Below are positions 34,771-44,179 of a stretch of DNA of 64,000 bases, piece after piece. How positions within the stretch are numbered: position 1 is the first letter of the stretch; every line of letters begins with the position of its first letter. This DNA comes from Apiospora phragmitis. Lineage: Eukaryota > Ascomycota > Sordariomycetes > Amphisphaeriales > Apiosporaceae. Under the pieces are notes generated by a model, which saw only the letters and a list, made by a program, of their open reading frames with translations, was not told the origin of the DNA and ran no database searches. A program made the translations under genes and the position numbers. The stretch spans positions 1,674,001 through 1,738,000 of the forward strand of contig JAQQWL010000013.1 in NCBI GenBank assembly GCA_038363925.1. Direction: 5' to 3'.

Positions 34771-36416
34771 ATGTCTGCCTCGAGTTCGACCCCGACATCG
34801 CCCCGAGCCTCCACGGGAGCTTCCAATCTCAGTCTGGAGCTGGAGGGGCCTCGTCCGAAGTATTGTATCAATCCAATGGACCAAGAGGAACTTGAGAATG
34901 TCGAGCGCTATGAACCAGGCGGCCTTCGTCCTATTCATGTTAATGATGAGGTTTGCAACGGCAGATTCGACGTCGTCCACAAATTAGGACAAGGCGGTTT
35001 CGCCACAGTCTGGTTATGCCGCGACAATCGAGAAGAGCGGTGGTGCGCACTGAAGATCATGGAATTAGCGCAATCATCCGAGGAGGGAGGTGACCTCAAG
35101 GTCATGAACCTCTTTCGCGAAAAGGGGATCGATAGAGATGAAGCCGCTACTCACCATGTGGTGGTCCCTGAAGAGCACTTTTGGATCGACGGTCCGAACG
35201 GTCGCCATCTCGCTCTAGTCACACCTCTTCTGGGACCCCCTCTCTCCTGGTGGCTAGAAGATGAAAAAAGAACCTTCGACGCCATGACAGGTTTATGTCG
35301 ACAGATGGGCAAAGGCCTGCAGTTCCTTCACGATAACGGCGTATGCCACGGGGATTTCCGACCTGGTAACATCCTATTGAAAATTCGCAACATCGACAAT
35401 ATGACGGGCGAGGAACTTTGCGAAATACTTGGTATACCAGAGGGTATTGATATTGGCCTTAATTCAGGGGAAGAATTTAGCCCACATGCGCCAGAGTATC
35501 TTGTGAAGCCTGCTTGGTGGGGTGGTGCGATGAAAGAAGGCATCGTCTTCGAAGAGATTGCCATCGTTGATTTTGGTGAGGCATTCTTGGAAGGACAGCC
35601 ACCGAAATTCTCAGGAATCCCAAGAAGTTACGGAGCGCCTGAGATTGTCTATAACCAAACCCCTAGCGCGGCAAGTGACGTTTGGGCATTGGGAGCATCT
35701 ATCATGGAAGTTTTCGGCGGAGACTTCTTTGGCTCATCGGTAATGGCAGCAACGTCTCGTTTAGAAAGCTATCTGGGACCTTTGCCCGTGGAATACCGTG
35801 GGCAATTCGAGAAGCAGCATCGAGCTTATTTGACGAGCCGCCGTGAGCATCAAGATCTCTGCGAAAGAAACCTGCTGAAGCAAGGGCTGTCAGAGTATGT
35901 CGATAAAAGCCCAAAGACAGAGCCCTCGAAATGGGTATTGACCGAATCTCAGCGTACGGATCGTCACATCCAGCCGCGTACTCGTCCATATCAAAGCTTG
36001 AGGCAGCCAACCAGAAAGAACTCGTCCAGGCGGGATACTCCCATCCGTTCTCGCTAAAACTCGCAATGCTAAACTTCGGCTTCTTCAAAGGGCCGAACCA
36101 ACGGCATGACAAATATGGATATTGGTACCTGACCCGTGACGAAGTTCTGCTTCTAACGGACCTAGCGTTGAAGATATTCCGCTACGACTGCCAGGAACGA
36201 CCAACTCCTGCACATATTCTTCAGCACCCGTGGCTAAAGGAAGATGGCGCAGATTCTGGCGAGCCCGAAGCGACTGAAGAGCTCGAAGTGGCTGAAGAGG
36301 ATGGAGCTACTGAAGATGTTGAAGAGGAAGGAATTCTAGGTTTGTGGTTTTTGCAACGTGCATTGGACTCTCTATCTTCACCACCCTGGTGGTACTTTCG
36401 CTACTATTTAGTCTGA
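34771..36416 (+). CDS. SRPK-like protein kinase (copy 2), one frame break
   Basis: Tandem paralogue of the preceding kinase. Start MSASSSTPTSPRAS at 34771. Motifs: LGQGGFATVWLCRD, WCALKIM (catalytic Lys), CHGDFRPGNILL (catalytic Asp), VDFGEAF, GAPEIV, and the GP-containing segment LESYLGPLPVEYR. The frame is open to 36057, but alignment with copy 1 shows that it changes by one base at about 35955-35970, between TESQR and SSHPAAYSS. The following frame encodes the rest of the C-lobe (LLLTDLALKIFRYDCQERPTPAHILQHPWL) and ends at 36416 after an acidic tail. The substrate class (RS-domain splicing factors) is family knowledge, not shown here. Confidence 0.75.
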
Positions 36417-37675
36417 AGTCGTTGCTTTTAGCTATTGTTTGTCGCTGTATTTCAATAAGAAAATAGGACTCTATATATAATGATTGTGTCTATGTATACG
36501 CATCGAGGAACCGACATGTGACCGTTAGTTAGCAAGATAGATTACGTACAATTAATCCTCTGTTTACTTATACTGCATACTGCTTATTCCAAAACCTTAG
36601 CAGAAGAAACAGAAAGGGGGTGTGAACGGGAACAAACTCAGTATTAGACCACGCAAATGAATGATAGAGATCGATGACAGAGCCCAGGGCTACAGTAATG
36701 GCTCGGGCTTGAATGGTTCAAAAAGTGAGGTAGAATAGCAATTAAGCGCAGGAGTGACATGTGCTATAATACGTGACTGTCGTGGTATATTTCAGCCAAC
36801 ATAGGCCCTGTGTAAAGGGGCAACTTGCTGGGAATTTGGCTATTGCCTTTTCCATGCTTTTTGCGCCCAAATTTAAGGATATATTCTTGATCTCAACGCA
36901 GGAACAAAGAAATTTCCAGTAACGTAGAGAAGAATTACACCGTAACTATATCCCACAGCCTTTTACAATAGTACTTTTATGTCTTTGGACAGCTTTTAAG
37001 AGTATTGGGATTATATAGTTCTATGCCGCCAGCTTGGCATATATGCTAAGCCAGTGTACCGTTCTCTCACGTGCACATACTACAATTATAAATGAGGCCG
37101 TCTCCTAGTCCATCGATGTCATGTTTGCACCTAACATCTTGATCAACACTGGGACGTATTCAACATTTCTGCGCCGGTGGTCATGTCACAGCGTCCATTG
37201 ACTTGACAGCCTCAACCTAGGTATAAACAAAGGAAACACCTTTTATTAAGGACAGTTCGAGCTAGAGATAAATAGAATTCAAGGTGAAAGCCTGGACTCG
37301 AACCTCGAGAACTATTCTTTGATCCATACCTCAACGAAAACAAAGCAAGCGGCAACATGTTCAATGAATAAAGCGCCGCTGGCACATCTCGAAGATTTGT
37401 TATTGCTTAACACAAAGGAAGCATATATCGTGATACAATAGCGAGCTCTTCTAAATAATGAGCGTCATGCCATATTGACTAGGTATTCCCCTTCTTGGTA
37501 CACAGCACAAACCATATCGATAAAACCACTTATACTACCATATCACAGTCTTCTGTTCAGCAAAGATGCCTAGTGGTGTTAGACAAACCCCTGGATCAAA
37601 ACAGGTGATCCAGATTCGCCGTACAGCGCGCCCGGGTCCTTACTCGGATAGCCTGAGTGGAATAAAGGCGATACT
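36417..37675. other. Intergenic, AT-rich in places
   Basis: About 1.26 kb. A 60-codon open frame at 37566-37748 overlaps the start of the next gene and may be part of its leader. No RNA gene recognised; a tRNA-like TTCGA string near 37290-37310 (minus) lacks a pairing T-arm. Confidence 0.45.
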
Positions 37676-38266
37676 ATGCCCGCAGGAGTTCGGGTTGACG
37701 ACAAATTCAAAGAAAGACTCCATACATATACTAAACTCGACAATATAAAGGAGGGTACGGCAGATGAACCAGGAGTCATTTGGGCTTGTCCGTTCGGAAA
37801 AGTCCCAGGCAAGGCCAAAATCGAGGACGAGGACGGAAATGAAATAGACCTGAACGAAGACCCTGACATTGTACGAGAACGAGCGCGGGTAGTTGCCACC
37901 ATGGCCAAGGAGCAAGCCAAAGAACTCGGTTTCCCATGGGTCATCATCAAAGGTGCTCCTCACGAGACTCAAACAGTTCGGGATACTATTCTCCATGTGA
38001 ATATACCCGATGAGTATGTGGCAGACATGAACCACTTCACCGTCGTACTCACTAATGACCTCAATAAGCTTCTGGTCGCTGGCCACATCTATGTAGAGGC
38101 TAACCCTAAGACCTGGATACCGAAAGGCATCATGAAGCTCCGAGTGGTCAATGGTAACCAGCGACGTGTCATTGACCTGTTCGTCTGTGAGACCAAAAAG
38201 GATAAGCTCGAGAGGGACAAGAAGGCCCACGAGAAGAGGCAGCAACCGACAAGACAAGGAAATTAG
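37676..38266 (+). CDS. Hypothetical protein
   Basis: Open frame of 196 codons starting MPAGVRVDDKFKERLHTYTKL and ending in a lysine- and glutamine-rich tail (KKAHEKRQQPTRQ). I recognise no family. It has no signal peptide or membrane segment. Sequence such as ELGFPWVIIKGAP, HFTVVLTNDLNKLLVAGHIYVEA and IMKLRVVNGNQRRVIDLFVCET has the alternation of a folded alpha/beta protein, which argues for real coding. It lies 0.65 kb from the 3' end of the repeat-precursor gene and could belong to the same locus; this is only position. A spliced upstream exon within 37566-37675 is possible. Confidence 0.5.
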   Translation: MPAGVRVDDKFKERLHTYTKLDNIKEGTADEPGVIWACPFGKVPGKAKIEDEDGNEIDLNEDPDIVRERARVVATMAKEQAKELGFPWVIIKGAPHETQTVRDTILHVNIPDEYVADMNHFTVVLTNDLNKLLVAGHIYVEANPKTWIPKGIMKLRVVNGNQRRVIDLFVCETKKDKLERDKKAHEKRQQPTRQGN

Positions 38267-38921
38267 CGGGAATGCGGCAAGAGTCTCATTGCAGCACGTG
38301 GGGCATGTGTCTTGAAGAGGACAGACAAATTCATCTGGAGTCGTTGGAGTCGTGATCTAGGAATTTGAATAGACAGGCAGTACTACTTTCCCCCTTTGCA
38401 TACCTCTGAAACCGCTAGAACATGATTTTTGTGACCATGATGAAGCTCAGATTTGCTGTACTATACGGTCAGATAGTGATCAACCCCACTGGGGCTAGTT
38501 TTCTGATATCAATGAGTGGCGTGTTCAAGGCTTGCTACGTCCCACAGCTTCAGACTTGGATTTTCCCAAAAATGTTTATGGCGAGTGGCCAAGACGGACT
38601 GATCATTTAAGAGGCCTGTATATGAAGCTAAAGTAGCTGTGAATGAGAGAATGTGAAAAAAAAACCGATCACTCTGCATCATGGAAAATCCACCATGGGC
38701 CCGTCTCTCCTGGTCATCTCTTCCTTTACCACGCTTGTCCCTTATTCCAACTCGGTACTCTGGTAATAGCTAGCGACTGAAGCGGCCCATCCTAGAACAT
38801 AGGAAGTGTCGTAATGGCGAACACCAGTGTTCTTTCAGTTACTGATCCTGTGCTAGTATAAGTAAGTCGACGACATCTTGCTCAAAAGGGAGCGATTCAG
38901 GGATCATCACTGACGTCGCAG
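38267..38921. other. Convergent intergenic
   Basis: About 650 bp between the hypothetical gene and the 3' end of the repeat-precursor gene. No feature recognised. Confidence 0.45.
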
Positions 38922-39511
38922 TTACTGTTCCTTGTAGTAGACGCTGTTTCCGTCATTCCTGTCGACGTCCTGTAGTACTGGTCAGCCACTATGGCTTGAC
39001 CGAAAGCCAACTAAGTTAAGGTACGGACATTGGTCTTGTAATAGACGCTGTTGCCATCGTTCAGGTTGACATCCTATGAGTAATAGCCAGTGAGACAGAG
39101 CTGACGCACGATGAGGCTGGTGTGCTGACATTGGCTGATCGAGATTCTTTGTAGTAAACGCTGTTACCGTCGTTCCTGTCAATATCCTGTGGAGTAATGG
39201 TTAGTGAAGAACGGTAGAAAGCCGGTGAGGCCAAGGTACTAACGTTGGTTTTGTAATAAACACTGTTGCCATCGTTCCGGTCGACATCCTATGGAAATAT
39301 TCAGTAAGGTATAAGCAACAGACGTTTAGGATGAGGCTCTGACATTGGTAGATCGGGGCTCCTTGTAGTAAACGCTGTTCCCATCATCCCTGTCGATGTC
39401 CTAAGGATGTAGTAAGTCAGTAAAGGGGTAAGCCAGTAGTCGATAGAGTTAATACATAGTATTAACATTGGTCTTGTAGTAGACGCTGTTTCCGTCGTTC
39501 CGGTCAACGTC
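38922..39511 (-). repeat. Array of six exon-sized coding repeats in three A-B pairs
   Basis: A-type exons (45 nt, ending KTN) and B-type exons (57 nt, ending in the RS-T/A-N tail; the last is truncated to KEQ) alternate A-B-A-B-A-B in transcription order. A-to-A distances are 223 and 215 bp, so the duplicated unit is an exon-intron-exon-intron pair of about 0.22 kb. Introns have diverged far more than exons. Confidence 0.85.
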
Positions 39512-39654
39512 ATAACAATAATGGATCAGTAAGAAAAGACATAATTGGCAACGGATAAGGCGAAGGTATTACTAACGCTGGTGGCGGCTACTGGAGCTGC
39601 AAGGGCGGAAGAGAAGAGGACCGAGGCGGCCAGGAAGATGGTGCTGAACTGCAT
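38922..39654 (-). CDS. Secreted repeat-peptide precursor (dikaritin-type RiPP candidate), one repeat per exon
   Basis: Exon 1 (39577-39654) encodes a 26-residue signal peptide, MQFSTIFLAASVLFSSALAA plus PVAATS. Six mini-exons follow, each one repeat: 39467-39511, 39344-39400, 39244-39288, 39130-39186, 39029-39073 and 38922-38969 (ends KEQ stop). Their lengths are 45, 57, 45, 57, 45 and 48 nt; all introns are phase 0 and 55-66 bp. Every repeat contains DGNSVYYK, usually preceded by D(V/I)DRN. Two tail types alternate: YYKTN and YYKE(P/S)RS(T/A)N. Five repeats have a proper AG acceptor; the first has none, so it may be skipped. Signal peptide, tyrosine-rich repeats and nearby UstYa genes fit the precursor of a ribosomal cyclic peptide. 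The product itself is unknown, and there is no dibasic Kex2 site. Confidence 0.75.
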
Positions 39655-41205
39655 ATTGCTGTTGGGTGGCGTGTACTGGGACTTGAGAGAGTGAGTGGTA
39701 AGTTGTTGGTCTGAAGTTGGACGCGTGTGGCTTGTTGAGGATGAGAGTACTGAGTAAGGGACGACTCGCCCGTATACCATGGTCTTATATATCTCAGAAA
39801 GGACTCCATGGGTCCCATCTTCAAGAGAGTCAATAAGAATAATGTGTGAATCGTATCACAATCTCTCCCGTACTCCGTGGCAACCGCCATGCATATCCTC
39901 GGGACCGACTCGCATTGGAGCCCAACATTGCCTCTGTATCGGGCTACTCCAGATGCCATCCTTTCGGTTAAAAAGGGCGACGCGCAATCCTGTAGTATCT
40001 AGACGCATCAGAGGCCGCTTGCATCGTAAAGGGGCTGCTGGCGACGTATGGCAAGACCGGCCTCATTGCTTTCCTGTTTAAGTAGGTGTAGTAGTCCGCC
40101 AAAAGTGTTGATCTCAGGATGGCGCAATTCGATGAACCGTTGCTTTGAGAGTTTGACATGCACAGAAACTACCGTACATAGACCATACTGCCGCGTGAAG
40201 CGAAGTCCTTGGCCAAAATCCTGTCTACTTTGCTCCTTCCTTTATTGGTATTCTTGGTACCATAGACTGCTCTGATACGAGGCTCTGGACCACGCGGAAT
40301 GGCTAGTTTGAAGGACCGTCTGCAAAGATGAAGCCATGCCAAGCGCAAAGACAACGCCAATCTTATAGATAACTAGATTTTCCATTACCGAAGCTATGTG
40401 CTCCATTGGTGTCCTGCTTAGTGATGATCACCAGCATTGATCCCTTGGCCGTGGTAGGGCAGGACGCGACTTACTAAATGTCATGACTGTGCGGATCGGA
40501 TGGCTTTCTGACAGGCCGATTAGCATAATTGTTTTCAGCGGCGTAGGATCTCGCTTGGGGCTCATCCTAGTCAGGTGATTCCACAACCGGTTGCCGCTTT
40601 CTGTAGGGCGAAGGAATCCTGCATGGAGGATCATGGGGACTTGGGAGCCTATCAAGCAGAATCGACTGATCACTCTCGGCAGCAACCATATTACCGAGCT
40701 TCCGGGAACGTCATCCGCTCACGGGGAGTTGAGCCGGTGTGGAAATCTCGTCACCCGCTGAAGGATCGGGAGGGGGAGTGCATAATGACTACCGCGCCGC
40801 ACAAATTACCCGCCACGCTGCATTAGCAACTCGATGCCTAGGCGGCTAGGCGGAGGCGGTCTGCCCACCTCCCCTTAGGAGTAGCCTTCCTACAAGCACT
40901 CTTTCAAGCATCGTCTGAGGATCTTATTGGCGGAGAGTACGAACTTCGTCGGCAGAAGACACCAGGGCAGGCCAGTTCCGTGGTTCTGTCTGTCTGCAGT
41001 AAAGAATGATCCTACTCTGACCATGTTGCGGGGAACCCTGAAGAACTGTTGGGCATTGTTGATGCTGTTGATTGCGAATATCAAGTGGTTGTCTCAGAGA
41101 CTTTCCATCAAGAATGTAACAGCTCGCACTATAGCTCGGACCCCCGTGCGGTCTCAACCCAACGCTAACGCCGTGGAAAATAATGTTGCCCCTTCCATTC
41201 CGAAT
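39655..41205. other. Intergenic between the precursor gene and UstYa gene A
   Basis: About 1.55 kb. It holds the precursor promoter and the 3' region of UstYa A. Open frames of 60-105 codons on both strands show no family resemblance. A GC-rich stretch with repeated GGCGG-like strings lies at about 40830-40875. No further biosynthetic gene was recognised. Confidence 0.45.
39784..39791 (-). promoter_or_regulatory. TATA box of the repeat-precursor gene
   Basis: TATATAAG on the minus strand, 130 bp upstream of the signal-peptide ATG at 39654. It argues against the in-frame upstream ATG at 39780, which would overlap the box region. Confidence 0.5.
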
Positions 41206-42271
41206 CTAGCCAGTCAATCTACTTCGCGCAGTAGGATCCCATGATAAGACATTACGCGCCACGGCCCATTCTATGATGTCCTCAAAGTTTCTACATGTGT
41301 GCGTTGTATTCATGTTCACCATCCACTTCCCCATGCTCTCCTCCCAGTTGTAGTATAATGAGCCTACATCACTGGCGCACATGGTAGGCTGCCGGATGCG
41401 GTCAACGCAGTGGTCTATTATCAGGCCGTCCAATGTTAGTCATTCAACCCTGAGCCATCTCAAGTGAGCAGATTTGAGGCGAAGAGTATACATGCCTTGA
41501 TGGACTAACATATCTTTGTTGAGTGTGCCATTGGGGTGGTACACGCTGTACTCGGGGTACCTTGCCGGATACAAACTCCTGCGTAAAGTGTTCTGCGAAG
41601 ATGATTAGCCGCTGCTCTAAGAGATTCAGAAGAGGAGTTTCCAAACGAGATTGAGGAAAGGGGAAACTGCAGGAAGGTTTGTACCACGCAATGAAGCTGA
41701 TGGAAGACTTCGAGCTGGATGAGCCCTTCGCCTTCTGTACCGGGCAAGACTACGGTGGCATTGGGAAGCCGTTTCGCCGACACCGCGTCGACCACAGTAA
41801 TCCCAGTATCTTCGTGTGCCGTAGTCAGCTTTCCTTCTTAGACGAGAGAGCACAAGTAAAATAGGAAGGGGTGAAGTCAGCTTACTTTCGTACAGGCTCT
41901 CCCACAGGGCGTCTTTCTCATCGGTTGGATCGCCTTGGAATGGCGTCAAGTCTTCAATGTTATCGTGTAAGACCTGATCGTGGTACTCGACCAAATGTTG
42001 AACGGGTGCTGAGATGGGTGTCAGTAACACATTCGTCCTTGACGGAGTAGTTCTCACAGTAAAACCCATGATGGGCGGGCTTGGACCTAATGAAGACCAC
42101 GTATGCAAGGGCCAGTAATGGTACCACGTTGGTAGCATACAGGACAGCCAAGTGAAGCAGGTGGCCACGCTTTTTATTTGTGTTGTTTTTGTCGTTCTGG
42201 CTTTGCTCTGGTTCAGGAGTCAGAAATGACTCCTGTTCAGAGAGTTGGTCAGCTTCTTGATCATACTTCAT
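41206..42271 (-). CDS. UstYa-like protein A (DUF3328), putative RiPP cyclisation oxidase
   Basis: Single-pass membrane protein of the UstYa/DUF3328 family, members of which carry out oxidative cyclisation or modification of dikaritin peptides in the secretory pathway. Exons: 42058-42271, 41886-42008, 41688-41809, 41496-41592 and 41206-41414, giving 254 aa. Start MKYDQEADQL; membrane segment about residues 35-60 (LLHLAVLYATNVVPLLALAYVVFI). Family landmarks: SPVQHLVEYHDQVLH, DALWESLY, the first HxxHC box in LEVFHQLHC, LRRSLYPARYPEY, and the second box HQDHCVDRIRQ. The C-terminus has THTCRNFEDIIEWA. Intron 41415-41495 needs a GC donor (CAAG/GC) to give this second box. It is divergent from UstYa B. 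Confidence 0.85.
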
Positions 42272-42682
42272 TCTGGCGAGAGCATGCAGGGAAACAAGAG
42301 ATGCGTTCACAGAAAAGGAAAGATACAATGAACGCGTACAAAAGCATCAAATTTCGGGGTGGGGATTTGAGTATTTCTACAACCCCTGGAGATGTCCGGC
42401 AACCGGCAACTTGAGGCGTAGGGATGGGGGGTTCAGCCCAGCGCAGGGGCGCTCATCCTACGATGCATAAGTACGCAGATCCTTCAACACCGAATATGTG
42501 GATAACGATAGCTGCTGCAGATCCCGTATGGGTAAGTAATTATAGATTGTGCAATGAACATACGATCCAAGCCGTCCATCATTCTCCACGAGTTGCTCAA
42601 AAGTCCATGCCATCTACAGAGAAAGAAATCTCGCTGTATTCACCTGGAACACAGTCAATTTCAACGCTTTCAGGATCAGATA
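42272..42682. promoter_or_regulatory. Shared upstream region of the two UstYa genes
   Basis: 411 bp between the divergent start codons at 42271 (minus) and 42683 (plus). Head-to-head placement suggests co-regulation. No transcription-factor site is claimed. The UstYa A start could lie at 42328, which would shorten this region. Confidence 0.55.
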
Positions 42683-43776
42683 ATGGCGACCTCTTCCCAG
42701 CATCGCTATTCAACACTCAAACAAGCTGATAGCCCAATAGAGCCTGAAGTACCGGAGCGGCCTGGCCCAAGGCATTGCATGGCGTTTGGGATACATCTAT
42801 TGGTACTAGCTTCTGGCTTGGGCGGTTTTCTCCTGGGCTACTTCTTGACCGTCATCAAGTACCCAGACAACAATATTCATGAAACGACTTGGTGTTTGTA
42901 TACCCGGTAGCGATCCCCTTCTTACATGATGGAAGGTAACAGTTAGTATAGCAGATGACCTGCCGGTATTCAAAACCACACCGACTCGCTTCAACGGCTC
43001 GTTCGAATGGGCGGGAGAGTTTCGCGGGCCTCCTCAGTCTGAGATCGATGAAACTTGGGGACGGTATACAAAGCATCGTAGGGTTCCCCCTTTCTCTTTT
43101 GTCAGGTTAGATTTATGGGGGAAAGCTAACGTTTGTACCTGCAGCACTCCTGGATGGAACATCGACGTTCATATCCGTGACCAAGGAGGATATCAGACGA
43201 GCGAATCAGACGGACGAGAACCTGTTTTGGCTTAACTCGACGGTGCAGTACGATCAAGCCAACGGAGGGGGATACATGGGCTCACTGGAGCTATTCCACC
43301 AGATACACTGCTTGGTATGTTTCGGCTGATAAACTCGTGTGCTGGCCGAACGGTATTGCTAACCTGCCTCGGTGATCCATAGGATATGCTCAGAAAAGTT
43401 GCCAACCCAGACTATTACGCAGAGTGGCGACCACGTGCCGATTATACCTTTGGATACTTGAAAAGAAATCACCTGGGTTAGTGAGAATATTCGTCAAGGA
43501 GATCAAAGACCCGTCCGACTAACATTACTCACTGCATGTATACAAGATCATTGCATTGAGATGATTCGCCAGGTAATCAGCTGTCATGCGGATACAGGAC
43601 TCATAACGTACCACTGGGTGAAGGACAACCCAGTTCCCTATCCCGAGTTCAACACGTGGCATCAGTGCAAGAACCTCGAGGAGGATCTGGCGTGGTCCAA
43701 GGCCCGCGAGGCGTATCATACACGAGTCAAGAAAGAAATGTTTGAGAACTTGGTCGAGATGCCATATTCGCCCTGA
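42683..43776 (+). CDS. UstYa-like protein B (DUF3328), putative RiPP cyclisation oxidase
   Basis: Second UstYa/DUF3328 protein. Modelled exons: 42683-42893, 42955-43077, 43145-43314, 43383-43476 and 43547-43776, in continuous phase, 275 aa. Start MATSSQHRYSTLKQ; membrane segment near residues 33-60 (AFGIHLLVLASGLGGFLLGYFLTVI). Landmarks: FRGPPQSEIDETWGRY, FISVTKEDIRRAN, the first HxxHC box LELFHQIHC, LRKVANPDYYAEW, the second box LDHCIEMIRQ, and a C-terminal segment with NTWHQCKNLEEDLAWS. The two His/Cys boxes are the conserved putative active-site motifs of the family. The first intron border is the least certain: a 40-bp alternative exists at 42907-42946. Paired UstYa genes are usual in characterised dikaritin pathways. 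Confidence 0.85.
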
Positions 43777-44179
43777 AAGAGCCTGACCTTGGAATCTTGG
43801 ACTTTAATAAATCTCGACCGCTCTTCCATAGCTAAATGCAGTCACCGACTTGGCCGGTGTTTGTCGCCACCAGAGAATATATTATTTTATGTGGGTCAGA
43901 ATGGTGATCATTGATTGACTGCAGCTGCCAACTAAATCTTCCAGTAAGTAGTACTTGCAGCAAAGTGTGATGATGACGATGACCAGGGTGGCCGTGTCAG
44001 CTGAAAAGCACAGCCAAGACCACTTTCAGGTATCACTTGCTTTTGCCTGCGACATGGGACCGCAACTTATTCTTCTGTTACTATGCGCGATCTTACTTTT
44101 CATCTTTTCCCATTTTGCCGAGTAACCGCAATTCCCTTCTTAACGTTTCGTGCCACACGCATTTCATCTATTCTGCCCC
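43777..44179. other. Intergenic between UstYa B and the HET gene
   Basis: About 400 bp, both genes on the plus strand. No feature recognised. Confidence 0.45.

Noticed and set aside
37285..37315. tRNA-like TTCGA string (minus strand)
   Set aside because: Stem of the supposed T-arm does not pair and no D- or anticodon arm can be placed.
37640..38257. 205-codon minus-strand frame opposite the hypothetical gene
   Set aside because: The plus-strand reading has better protein-like composition; still, because the plus gene is unassigned, this is rejected with only moderate certainty.
38922..39654. CRISPR-like reading of the regularly spaced repeats
   Set aside because: Repeats are coding exons with splice borders in a eukaryotic gene; spacers are introns of similar length.
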